Both the position numbers and the translations under genes were made by a program. This document shows, piece after piece, positions 22,261-35,000 of a DNA stretch of 64,000 nucleotides. Below the pieces are notes generated by a model. The model ran no database searches, was not told where the DNA came from, and was given only the letters and a program-made list of their open reading frames with translations. How positions within the stretch are numbered: position 1 is the stretch's first letter; the number at the start of each line of letters is the position of its first letter. Source of the stretch: Mycteria americana (lineage: Eukaryota > Chordata > Aves > Ciconiiformes > Ciconiidae); the NCBI RefSeq assembly GCF_035582795.1, contig NC_134390.1:1317560-1381559 (forward strand). The letters are read 5' to 3'.

Positions 22261-25200
22261 TGAAGAGGCCTCGGGGGGTATTTCCAGCCCAAGCGATGCA
22301 CGAGGAGTCCCAGAGATGTGAGCCAAGGGCAGGCAGGTGCTGAAGACCCTGCAGGCACCCACCCACGGCACCGCCACCTCCCCCAGCCGCTCCCGGAGGG
22401 GGAAACTGGGGCGCTGACCCCAGCAAACCCTGAGGCTCCAATTCTCGCTCTCCCCATGTGCGGTGACTCAATATGGGTTTCTGCGAAGGATTAAGCTTGC
22501 CGGATTCAACCACGTGCCCACGAGATGCCCGAGCCGGTGTCAGCCCTGGAGGTGCCCGGAGGCTGAGGGGGACACTGGGATGTCACCCGGCCGGGAACGC
22601 ATGAAGCCCTCCCCGGGCGAGGGGATGGGCACCGACAGGCAGGTGGCACCAGGACCAGCCCAGCCCTGAGGACTAACCCAAAGCTGGGGGCTCATCCTGC
22701 CTCCCACAGCCCCCCCCCCCGTGCTCTGCGTGGGGTGCTGAGCAAGCAGCCGCACGGGGCTATTGGAAGGAGATCCCCTGGGCAAGCAGCCCTCCGCAAA
22801 ACCCACCTAACTCACAACTAAAAATTAAATCACCTGCAAACGAGGTTGCAACCAGCATCGAGAGAGCTGGGTGCACGCTTTTGCCCTCCAAACCCTGCTA
22901 CGGGTGCCATAAGCTGCTCCCTTAACCGTACCATGCCTCAGTTTCCCCCCCAGGGCCGCCGGGATCACCGGACCCTTGCGCAGCGCCAGCACCCGGCGGG
23001 GACTCGGCTGCTTTTGTGCCGCGCCGGCTCTTTCAGGGAGCACAAAGACGGGACACGGCGGCACAGATGGACCCTTTCAGAGGGGAGCGGGCTCCTTTCT
23101 CCGTCTGCCGCCGGGCTCTGCCTTCCGTCGCAATCCCCCTTAATTGAATCCGCACTTTCATAGCTCATTACCCCCCTGATGGATTGGATTAGCCCGGGCT
23201 GCAGCCCGCCAGCCTCTGCGGGGAACAGTTGGCTGCTCAGCGTCCCCGCGGGGAGCAGAGAAAGGTACGGAGGGGGCCCAGCGGGCTCCCGGCCGTTAGC
23301 TGAAGCTCGGGGGCAACGGATGCGACCTCGGCTTGCCTCGCCAACGGCCGGACCCAGCTGCGGTCCGGCAGCGCAGGCATCCCTGCCTGCTCGCCTTGCC
23401 ACAGCCGGGGCGGAGGCAGTGCCGGCGGTGGGTGCGTGGTCCTCGCCGTGCTCCCACCCCCTGCCCTGCAGGGTGTCGGGCCCCCCAGGTGAAACGCTGC
23501 GGTCTTGTTTTTTCCCCGGTGGTCTTTATTCGATCATAGGAAGAGCATCCCTGGGATGGGGGGGATGCAGGAGGGATGGGGGGACCAGCTCTGGACTGGG
23601 GCATCGACGACCTAGCCCTGCATCCCGGGTACCTTTTGGCAGCACAAGAGGAGAGGGGGCTCTGCCACCCCAAACGCGGGGCAGGACGCCGGCACGTGCC
23701 GATCCCCCCCACCGCTGCCGCCGCTCGCGTGTCCATATGGGCTAACGGACGCTGCCGCGGCGGCTCCCGGCCCCGCTCGCTCATTAACCCCTGCTCGGGG
23801 GTGGACCCCCAGCCCAGCTGTCAGCCATGCTCCGCGCCCCCTCCCCGGCTGCTGGGGGGGGGACTCTGCTCTCCCCCACCCCTTTCGTCCTCGGGATGAA
23901 TCACTGTAAAAGGAGGATTTACCGTACCTAAACCCTGGCTGGCCTCCTACCCCGACCGCGGCAGGGCTCGACCCGTCTCCGCTGCATCCCGGGGTGGGCT
24001 GGGGGAGAAGGGGGATGCTGCCCCACGGTCCCTTCCAGCCGGTTGCTCTCGGAGCCCGCCCTGCAAGCGTGCGCTGGGTTGTTTTGGGTGGTTTTCTCAG
24101 TTAACTTGTGCTCAGGGCTGGGACAGAGGGCTTCCGAGCCACCTCGGAGTTTCCTATACACAGGTCAGCATCTCCCTCGCCATACAGCTGAGCATCGCAG
24201 CCGTGTGCCGAGCCGTGCCGGGGACGGGGCAGAGCGTTGGGCTCATCGGTGGGGGGCATTTCTGCCCCCCTTAAAGCGCTGAGCAAAGGGAGGTGGCCGT
24301 ATCCACACTGGGCTTTTCGTAGGAGCATCCCAGCGGTGCTTCTCCGGCGGCCGGCAGCGAGGAGGGACGCTGGCCGGGGAGCAAGCTGAGGGCCGGGGCC
24401 GTACATCCAGATGGAGATCCCGTCCTGCCAGCTCAGACATCCGATCGCAGCGGATAAAAAAGTGCCCGCGGCATAAATGGTTTAGCATATTCCCCTCTGC
24501 ATCCTCATCCTCTTAGCAAAAGGTATAGCCGGGCACTCCCGGCAGGCTCTCCTACCAGATGTGGCCAGAGTCCCATCGGGGCAGTTAGTGCCGTATCGTT
24601 TACGGGAGGGGATTAGAGAGTCTCCACTTAGAGTCACGGTCCCCAAGGCCTCTCAGATTAGGATATAATGCAGGAGGCTTTGCCTTATGGGGGCTCAGAT
24701 GGAGCTGTAACCCTCTTCATCCTCACTTTGCAAAAGCTCTAATGGCTGGGAGCCGGTGGTGGTACCCGGGGCTGCGGCTGTCCAGAGCCCTCAGTTGTGA
24801 TGCCCGGGCTGCCACGGTCCGTGCCAGGATAAATCCTGGAGGGATCTCTTCAGAAAGCTCGGCTCTTTCCAAGGGTGAGAACAGGATGAGCTGGAGCAAG
24901 GACCTGTGGCTGATAGAGCATCCCTCCACCCAGGACCCCGAATTTTCAGCATCTCTCCTTCAAAACGTGGGGGACCTCTCCTGCCTCCCTTGCTCACCTT
25001 GCCCAGGGGTAGGGGAAATGATTCGGGCGCACGCGTGCGGCTGTCCTGGGAGATGCTCGGGGTGTCCCGCCTGGCCTCCAGCAGCCTCTCCGGAGGAGCC
25101 TGGGTCTGCAAGCCCCGTGGATGCCTCCCAGCACCCCGCGTAGCCCAAAGGGAAGCCCTCCTCGCCCCGGCCTCTGCCCGCCGGCTCATCCAGGTGTGGT

Positions 25201-28200
25201 TCATCTTGGCCTGGCATGAACCTCGACGTAGGGAGCCCAAGCCAAGCTCCGGGGACGGACGGAGCACCGCTGCCCCTGGGCTGGCAGGGCAGGGGAGGGA
25301 CGGTGCCATGGGCAGCCTTTCATTTCTCCTCCTCCCGCTTCTCTGTGCCCAGCACAGCACGGGAAAAAACACAGAAAACATGGGAAAAACACCCCGCGCG
25401 TGCTAGCGGCTCAAAATCACCCCCACGGAGCTGTGCTCGGGGTCCGGCTGTCCTAATATTGGGGTAAGGCGGGAGCATCTCCGCTGCAGGGCCAAAGCGA
25501 TGCTGCCTGGAGGTTTTTGGTCCCGCTCGGCCCGGATCAGGCGAAGAAGCCCAAGCTCCGGCCCTGGTTTGCAGGCGGTTGCTACACCCACCCCTTCTGT
25601 GGGCAAGGGGGGGGCATATCTGGCCAGACAGTTTTAGGGGGAGCCAAGGGGATACCCCAACCCTCCCTCCACGCCCGAGCCTCCCCCTGAACTCAGCTGC
25701 GGCGAAGGCACCCAGGCAGCCCGCGAGCCCCGCAGAGGGAGGGCCAGCATCCCCCTCCGAAACTCCCTGATGCGGCTGCGCTCAGGTGGGGGATGCGACT
25801 TCGCCGTGTCCCCCCCCCCCCCCCCCCCGCCCCCGAGAGCGAGCGTTGTCCCCGTCAGGCACGGAGCTGGGGGGCCCTGGAGTCCCCGAGCTGGCAACAG
25901 ATGGCTGGAGGCAGCTTGCTGACACCTGCCCCTCCTCTCCACCCCTCTCCTGCCCTTCCCTTTCTTCTCCACTCGTTTTGTTTGATTTCCCAACACTTCG
26001 GGTGAAGCTGGCGGGTCCCACCGTGCTGCTCCCCTTGGCCAAAGGGCTGGACGGTCCCGTCCCGGGAGCTGGACCCAAGGGAAGAAAGTTGCGGAGGGAT
26101 GTGCTGGCTCTGGGGAGGACCAGGGGGTCCTTCGGATGGAGGGTAACGCTGCAGAGGATGCTGTGGTGTCTCTGCCAGCGGTGGGCAGGGAGTTTGGGGG
26201 GCAGGGAGCCCCGCCGATGGCTAGCTTTCCTCTGCTCTGCCTGGCCTGGCTGGCTGGGTATGACCTGGAGCCTCCTGGCCTTGGCAAGCTGCTGCCTTAC
26301 AGCTCACAGCCAGGACTGACGCAAGCAGGGCAGCCAGCAGACCAGCAGACCCCCAGGAAAGTGCCCACCTTGTCCCTCCTTGCTCCCCCATGGCTTGCGG
26401 CAACCGGGGGGGTGGGGTGGAGGGGGGGTTCTTCTGGATGCGGACGAAGTGCAGAGCAGCTCTCCGGCATCCCCTGAGCATCTCCAAGCACTGGCCAGTC
26501 CCCCAGCGCTACACCCACCGCCACGGCAGCAACCCGGGCCAGGGCGGGTGACCGTTCTCTGCGAGGTTTTGTCTCCGTTCACCCCAGAAACGGATGCTGG
26601 AAAAGCAGCTTCCCAGCCCTGGGTGCAGGGCTGGCAGTGACCGCAGGGCACAGGGGACCCGTGGGCAGGGGACTGGCCCCGTCTGTGACGCCTGAGGGCA
26701 CCAGGGTCCTTCTAGTTGGAGAGGTTTGGCGTCAAGGAGGCTGGTGGCAAGGCGGGCAGGAATGGGAGCGGGCTGGGGGATGCAGAACCAGGAGGAGGAG
26801 CTGGGTCCTGTGCCAGCGCAGTCCTGCAGCGAGCAGCAACCACCCGCTGCCTCTTGATAGCTCCGGTGAAAACCTTCCGGACGGGCTCTAGCAAGGATGA
26901 AGGCGCCTGGAGCATCCTCATCCCGCAGCCAGGCTGTGCCCTGCCCTGTGCGATCTGCCCCTCGCAATCCGCTCCGCCGTGAGAGCATCTACCTTGGCCA
27001 GGGTCCTGGGCTGCCCCGCAGCGCTTGAATCTGCAGCGTAACCCCCCCCCGGCTCCTGCAATCGGCCCCTGACGCGCCCCAGCTCTGGGGCACGGAGAGG
27101 AGTGACGTCCACGCTGCCGGGAAGGGAGCCGACAGCGGGGAGCCGACCTGCACCCATCCCGGGTCCCCCCGAACCGTCTCTTCCCCAGTTTCCCAGTGCA
27201 TTTCTATAAATCAAGCTCTGGCATGCCCCCCTCCCCTGCGGCGGGGTTTGGGGGTCACCTGTGACCCCTGGCAGATGGTGCGGGGACTCCCACCCCTTCC
27301 CCAGGAACTGTTGCAGCCGGCCATCTGTCAGGCAGCTCAAATCTCCCCGGTCCTGCCTGGGAGCTGCCGCGCAGCATTTCTACCCTGGGACCCCGGCTGC
27401 TGCCTGCCCTGCCAGCACTGGGGGTGCAGGCAGGAGGAGGGGGCGGCGAGCGGCTGCTCGGAGCTGGTGGCTGTCCTGCCTGCTGCCCACCCCAACCTGG
27501 GGGGGGGGTAAGCAGGAGAGGGGGCTGAACACGGGGGTGCTGATGGGATCCCAATGCCTCAGGGGAGCTCTCGGGCAGGGCTGGCATCATCAGGCAGCGG
27601 TGGGGCTGGCAGGGGTCTTCTCCCGAGGGCGAATGGAGTTATGGTGGGTGCCATCCTGGGGATCCCACCGCCAAAGCTGTCTGTCCCGCTGCCCAAGGGG
27701 GGCTCTGGGTTTGTCCCCCAGCGTGCGGCGCTGAGAAAAGCACCTGGAGCCCTGAGCAGCCCCAGCTCTGGGTGTGGGGTTGGGGGGGGGGGGCTCTGGG
27801 GACCCATGGCCCCCAGAGAGAGCACAGCTGGGTGAGGATGGAGGATGCACCTACCGCAGACCCTAATTTCCTTGTGATGGTCCCCAGGGAGAGGCTGTCT
27901 CTAGGACAGGGACCCGGGGGCCCAGCACCTCCGCCGCCTCCTCGGTCCCCAAGTGGGGCAATTCCTCGGGGCAGGACCCACGAGCGGCTGCCGGGGCTCA
28001 GAGGTGGCGGGGCCCGAGGCTGAGCCCACTGCATCCGGAGAAGCTGGGTGCAGGGGTGGATAAAGGAAGGTAGGGGACAAGTTTTGGGTGTCACGGTGAA
28101 GGAGTACGTGGCGCAGATGGTGGCACTGACCCCGGCCAGCAGAAGCTCGCTTTGCCCAGTATCCTCCCCCCTCCAGCATCCCGCACCAGCAGACCCACGG

Positions 28201-28760
28201 CCATGAGGGGCTGCTCGGTGGACGCAGTGGAGATAAATGAGGATGAGGGTCCCGTCTGTTAACGTGCCCCTGTCCCCTGGGATCCCCAAAAGAGCCAGCT
28301 CCCTGCTGGGGTGACCCCCCCCCCCCCCCCCAGGCAGGCTGCAGCGCCGCTGCGAGCTGCAAGCACGACCTTGGGGCTGCGGGACCGGCTGCCTGCAGGG
28401 AATGGGGGGGGGGGGTTGCAGCCCTGCGGCCCCCCCCCATCCACTCCCCCACCCCAGGCAGGGCTCGTGGAGGGGTGGGGGGGATCATCGCCGCACGATG
28501 ATCCACGTCCCTCGCTGCGCCAGCCTTACCGGGGAGCTCCGGGGCTGGAGGCTGCAGCAAGAGGGGAAGGGCGTGCAGCCCATCCTGCTACACCCCATGG
28601 GCTGGATGGGGCCCTGGCAGCACCCGGGGGTCCCAACGCCCACCCTGGGCCCGTACCTGCCCTCTCCATGGCACAGAAGTGACGGGGAGGGGAAGCCGCT
28701 GAGCGGGCAGAGGGCAGGCCGGGTGGCAAGCAGCAGCTCCGGCGCGGAGGAATCGAATAC
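22261..28760. other. gene-free interval, C/G homopolymers
   Basis: No recognisable exon. It contains C homopolymers (about 25808-25829 and 28316-28331), G runs (about 27781 and 28405) and small AT-rich islands with GATTA/TAATC words: GGATTGGATTA at 23181-23191, and GATTA at 24611-24615 and 24656-24660 with the E-box CAGATG at 24696-24701. Confidence 0.5.
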
Positions 28761-28780
28761 TTCTCCCTCCAGGGTCAGTA

Positions 28781-28786
28781 TTTATT
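28781..28786 (-). terminator. ENDOU: ENDOU poly(A) signal (AATAAA on minus strand)
   Basis: Plus-strand TTTATT gives AATAAA on the coding strand, 311 bases after the ENDOU stop codon. It is the first canonical signal downstream, which implies a 3'UTR of roughly 330 bases. Confidence 0.7.
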
Positions 28787-29096
28787 TCGCTCGGGGGTGC
28801 TACTTTCCACTGCGAGTCCCTCCCTGCCCCCTGCTCTTCTGCTGCGACTGGGGGACACGACACGCGCTGGGACCGGGGCTGCTGCAGCTGCCGCCTCCAG
28901 CCCCTCGCTGCCTCCGCGCGGGGCACGGCCACCGCCGTCCTGCCCAGCTCCCTCTGGGACCTGCGCTGGTCCTGCAGCGCAGCCCTCCGCCTCCCACAGC
29001 GGGACCAGTCCTGACCAGTGCCGCAGGCTCCTGGTGTGGGGCGGCCCAGGGCCCCAGAGCGGGGCTGCAGTTGCCCCCCCCGCCCTCTTCCCAGCC

Positions 29097-32000
29097 TCAG
29101 GGCGAGATCACGTAGGCGGTGGCGATGTACCCCTTGCCGTTGCCATAGGTTGACTTGGTCCAGGTGTAGGTCTGGATGCTAAGGCTGTAGCCGCCCAGGC
29201 TCAGGTGACATCTGTGGGGACACAGACTGTGTCATAGTCCTGCTCCATCCCCGAGCCCCACAGTCACATCTCCGGGGTGCTCTTGGTGTCTGCACACCCG
29301 TGCTGCTCCATCCCTGAGCCCCTCGCCCGGCAATCGCATCTCCAGGATGCTCCCAATGTCCCCACACCAGCGCTGCTCCATCCCTGAGCCCGGCAATCGC
29401 ATCTCCAGGGTGCTCTCAGTGTCCCCACACCAGCACTGCTCCATCCCTGAACCCCACAGTCACATCTCCGGGGTGCTCTTGGTGTCTGCCCACCAGCGCT
29501 GCTCCATCCCCAAGCCCCTCGCCCTGCAGTTGCATCTCCGGGATGCTCTTGTTGTCTGTGCACCAGCACTGCTCCATCCCTGAACGCCACAATCACATCT
29601 CTGGGGTGCTCTTGGTGTCTGCCCACCAGCGCTGCTCCATCCCTGAGCCCCACAATCACATCTCCGGGGTGCTCTCAATGTCCCCACACCAGCACTGCTC
29701 CATCCCTGAACCCCACAATCGCATCTCTGGGGTGCTCTTGGTGTCTGCCCACCAGCGCTGCTCCATCCCTGAGCCCCTCGCCCGGCAATCGCATCTCTGG
29801 GATGCTCCCAATGTCCCCACACCAGCGCTGCTCCATCCCTGAACCCCACAATCACATCTCCGGGGTGCTCTCAGTGTCCCCACACCAGCGCTGCTCTATC
29901 CCTGAGCCCCACAATCACATCTCCGGGGTGCTCTTGGTGTCTGCCCACCAGTGCTGCTCCATCCCTGAGCCCCGAGCCCGGCAATTGCATCTCCAGGATG
30001 CTCTTGTTGTCTGTGCACCAGCGCTGCTCCATCCCTGAACCCCACAATCACATCTCCGGGGTGCTCCCAACGTCCCCACACCAGCGCTGCTCTATCCCTG
30101 AACCCCACAATCGCATCTCCGGGGTGCTCTCGGTGTCCCCACACCAGCACTGCTCCCTCCCCAGCCTTCCCTACCCGCGATGCCCCAGAGCTGTGCCGGG
30201 CTCAGGGGCCGACCCGGCTGCTGATCGGGCTCAGGAGGGCACTGCCGGCTCCCCGGCCAGAGGACAGACAGACGGCGGCAGACAGGTACGGTACTTACGC
30301 CCTGCCAGGACGCGCGATGAAGCACAACGTGTACAGGCCAAACTCGAACTCGGGGCTGCAGCCGATGAAGGCAGAGCCCACCTCCTTGTAAAAGCCGTCC
30401 CAGCTGAACTGCAGCCCCAGCACGTCGGGGTAGGTGTCCCACTAGAGAAAGGGGGTTCAAGGATCAGACCCATGGCTCCGGGTGCAGCAGGGCAGGGAAT
30501 TCAAGCAGAGCTCATGTGCACGTGAAGCCAGGCATCCTCACACCCTCTCCAGGGACAGATCCAGAGCAGCTTTCAGCTGGTCTGAGGGGCTGCCAGACAG
30601 AGCCCCCCCGGTCTCTCAAATCTCCCCCTCGTGGTTTGGGAGCCCCTTTTGCCCATTGCGTCGTCTTTTCTGGACTTTCCCACCCTGCCTCCATCCCCGG
30701 GTCCACCCAGGCAGGCAGAGGGGACGTGGCAGCGTGAGCATCTCCGATGCTTCTCATTTGGGATGCGGCCGATTCGGGATGCTGCCGGCTGGTGCAGCGC
30801 TGCCGGCAACAGACCCCCGGGATCGCTTACCGGCCCGTTGAAGTTGTGGCTGAAGTAGTTGACGATGCCCCGCTTTTCAAGGAGGTAGAACCGAATCCAG
30901 TTGTGAAATCCAGACACTTTCCCTTTTTTCACCTCCCCTAAACACAAGCAAGACCCTGGGGTGAGCCCCCCAGCTTGGCGCTGCCCGGCACCTCCCGTCC
31001 CACCGGCGTGGGCTCTACCTGAGAAGACGTGCTCAAAGCCGCTGGAGTCAGGCTCGCCGTTGCTTCTGGAGTAGAGGCCGAACCACATCTCCTTCAAATC
31101 GGCGACGAACTCCTGCTCGGAGCCATAGCGGTCTGCAGGCAAGGTGGCGGGGAGAGGTGGGAGCAGTGTCCCGGGACGGGAGCACGGGGGGAGGCAGAGC
31201 CGGGGGTCCCCCCCATCCCCGATCCAGTCCTCCCCCTCGGGAACAATTCAGCTTTGCCCTGCTCGATTCTCCCACGTCCTGGCAGCCCCGGAGAGCCCGC
31301 TCCCGTGCTCCTCCAGTCTGCATCCTCCCAGGTCATCTCCCACCCAGCTGGGGCTTTCCTTTCGGATGCCCGGTGCCCAGGCACCTCTTTCCCCCTGCTC
31401 AGTCCTGCCCTGCTCCACGCTCACTTTTGTTGTGGAGGAAGGCGAAGAGTTTCTTCATGAGCTCGGTTTTCATCACCTCCTTGAGGAAGTTGTCCTGCTC
31501 CCTCAGCTCCTCCGCCGTCACGTCCTCCTCCCTGCCAGTCACCCTCTGGTAGTTGTCCAGCAGTTTAATGAAGCTTGCATAGGTGGGTTTGGAGAAGAGC
31601 TCCTCATTGACGTATTTGTAGAGCCTGGGAGAGAGCGGATCCCGCGCTCAGTGGGGAACCTCCAAAACCGGCCCCGCGCCTTGCCTAGCTGGATGGCCTC
31701 TGCCGTGGTGGCCCCTGGCCACCCCCGAGGATGCTGGCGCACACTCACGGCTGCGGGGAGCGGTCCTCCTGGTCACCTGTCTCGTCAGGGGACGCCTGGT
31801 GCTGGGGGTTAATGACGATGTCGGTTGGCCGGGCTTTGTTGTGATCCGCCTTGTAAAGCTGCTCGGAGACGTGCAGGAGGTCCTCGTCGGTGATGGCGTC
31901 CCGGACGCTGGAGAAACCCTCTGCAAGGAGAGGCAGGAGACTGGCAAGAGCGGGCAGCAGCTCCCGGGGCTGCGGATTAGCTGCCCACGGAGAAGCGAGG

Positions 32001-35000
32001 GTGATGCAGCACCGATGCACGGGTGTCACGATCCTGGGACACCGTGAGAGCCCGGTGCTCGGCACGGAGGGTTAAGGGGTGCAGGGGTGGCAGGGGACTC
32101 CCAACCCGCACCGACCCCACGCCCTGGGGAAAAGAGCCGGCCACAGGGCTGCAGGCACGGGAGCCTTTCGTTAAGCACTGGGCGAGCTGGGAAGCGTCAG
32201 TCCCCGTCTCCCAGGCACGACGCTGCTCTTTGCCGCGCGTGTGCTGGGATCAGCCCCCCTCTCAATCTCCCACGTTTTAGGTGCCTGGTGACCAGGGGGT
32301 GCAAACGCCAGCTTGCCCCTGCCCGCTTCGCCCAGCTCTGGCGAAGGGAGATAACGCTGCTGGTAAACAGGCAGGTGACGCCGGGGGTCTCGCCGCACCC
32401 TCTGCTCAGCGACCACACGCAGCGGCTTGGAGCGGCCGGCGACAGGGCGGCACGGGCACGTACGCGGCCAGAAACCGGCGCGACACCCCGATGCCATTGA
32501 CCCCCAAGAGTCACGGGCGGCAGAGGATGGAGCTGCCCCAAAGCGCGTGGGCGAAACCAGGATGGTGGTTTATCGCCCGTGCTCCGAAGCGGAGCTACTC
32601 ACCACTGGCACGGGCGTGCGCTGCCTCCTCGGCCCATTCTCCACCTGCACGGAGCCGGGGGGGGGAAGAAAAAGGAGCTGAGTGATGGAGACACGGGCTG
32701 GGGGCTGCCCGGGACCACGCACACAAATGCACGGGCAGAGACACGCTTGCAACCAACCCCTTCGCACCCCGTAGCTGGGCTCCGGCAGCCCCAGGGGCAG
32801 AGCAGCCCCTCCAAGCCTCCCCATCACCCGAGGACGCTCACCAGGTCGGCAGTGCCTGTAGTAATCCTCGCAGCAGTTGCGGTACCTCTCGCACTCGGCG
32901 TTGCAGTAACACTCATCCTCCTCGCTGTAGGGCTCCTCGCAGCGTCCCTCGCAGGAGTCGGGGGCCGTGTACAGGTCTTTGGGAGAGAGAAAGAAGAGCG
33001 TGCTCCGCAGGACGGACTGACCGCCCTGCCCCATCCAGCCCCCGACCTGCGACCGTTCCTCCTTCTGCCCACGCTCCCCTCCTGGGAGAGCCTGAAGGAC
33101 CAGGCTGCTGCCCCGGAGCTGTTTGGGATCCTTTGTCAGCGTTTAGGGGTGGCATTTTGACCGGCTGAATCCTCGGGTTGCGCATCGCTACGGGTCACTC
33201 CTCTTTGGTCACGGACGTCCACCACGTGAGGGCCACTTCACACCAGGAAACGCGTTCTTGGCTCCCCACTATTAATTGCTCCTTCTGATTCACCCTTTTA
33301 ACGCCAGGCTTAGCAGGAGTGCCCCAGGTCCTGCCATCTCTGGGCCGGAGGAGGAGTGCCACATTCCAGACACCCTTATTTGCAACCCGACCGTTGCTCT
33401 TTCTGCAATGCTGGGAAAACTGGAAACTCCTTCCTGAGCTATTTATACGATAAATGTGTCGTGGAGCATGTGCTTTATTACACATGGTGGCAAAGCTAAA
33501 AATAACACAGCGACTCAAGCCCTGCTTTAAATAGGACAAGTGCCACGTCTCAGATGGACGATGGACGCTTGCCATCGAGCGAAGAGGGGCCGTAGGAGAC
33601 CAAGATGCTGGGTTTGTACTAAGAGACAGCCCAGAGACCGTGAGCTTAGGGAAGGTGCCTTATCCTCTGTGCTGCCCATCAGCTCCAGCCGGGAGGAACG
33701 GGACAGCAGGCAGCCCGGGCATGGCTTTCTTGTCATCCCTTTGCCCCAGCCAGGGAGGTGACCATCTCCAAGACGTGCTGAGAAGCCATGTCCCAACCAA
33801 GCTGCCAGCCTGCAAAGCGATCCCTGGGGAAAGGGTGGTGCTTTCCCTTGCAAACCTGCAATCACGCAACATCTTAAACACCTCTGGCTTGCCTGCCTTG
33901 AACTCCAGCAGGTGAAACATGCCCTCAGGGCAAATCCTGATACAGCGGCCATGAGAGTGGCCTCCAAGTGTCACGCTTGCTGGCTTCTCTCTGCGCCCGT
34001 GTTGCTTGCTCTGTTGTCTTGCATTTTACCCAAATTTACTTGTGTTTTTCAGAATCACATAATCAAGGTCCCACGCGTGCTGACGAGAGAGGAGTAACCT
34101 CTTCGCCCCACCAGCCAGTCCAACCTGGGCTGGTTGACCGTGCGGCAAGGGCACACTGCTGACTCCCTTTTGGCTTCTCGCCACCAGGTCCTTGTCTGCA
34201 AATCCACTTTATAACAAGAGAGGTGTTAGTAGGAAGGGGTTGCTTGAGATGCTCCTGGAGGCCATCTGCCCTTTGGTGCTACTTTAGTCCCAGCTTTGCT
34301 CGTACTGATGCAGGGAGAACTGGCAGGGGCTGCAGAGGGAAGGGGCACCCATGGTTTGGGTGGTGAGGGATGCTCGTGGTGTCCAGACACCCTGGTCTCA
34401 CCAGTCCATGCAGCAGAGCAGCCAGGTCTGGAGCTCTGATGGGGTTGGCAGCCGAGATCCCTGTCCCCAGGACAGCATCCCTCTCGCTCCCAAAGCGGCA
34501 GTCGGGATAAGTCAGCCTGAATCACGCATCCAGGCTCATCTTCCAGGAGCGGTCTTGGGGGCATTGTGCAAGGCAGGAGCTGCCCACACATAAGTCACCG
34601 CTGAGACGTTCCCAGTCCCGGGGCACGTGCTGCCAGAGCATGTCGCAGCAAAACACCAATACTGGGGTACGCAGTGACTCAGCTGAGGCCGGGAGCCTCG
34701 CAGAATCCTCGGAGGAGCGAGCTCAGCATTGCCCCATTTCCCGCGGGGCTGGGCTGCGGGGTGCCGAGGCTTCTCCCCGCACGGGGAGCGTGAGCAGGGC
34801 GCGGGGGACAGTTGCAGGAGGGTGTTCGCTCCTCCTCACGCAGGCGTGAGCCTAAATAGCTGCAGAGCAGTTGGTCGCTCGTGACAGTCGAGTTGAGAGG
34901 GGCTGCTGGAGCTTTTGGGGAGAGAGGGGCTGCTGGGAGAGCTGGCAATGCTGCAGCCGAGGGTCGGTGGCTGGAGCAGAAGGACACGGCCAGCAGCGCT

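Noticed and set aside
29343-30038. Plus-strand frames with repeated HCSIPEP and ISGVL
   Set aside because: Artefacts of the 63-bp array, whose length is a multiple of three.
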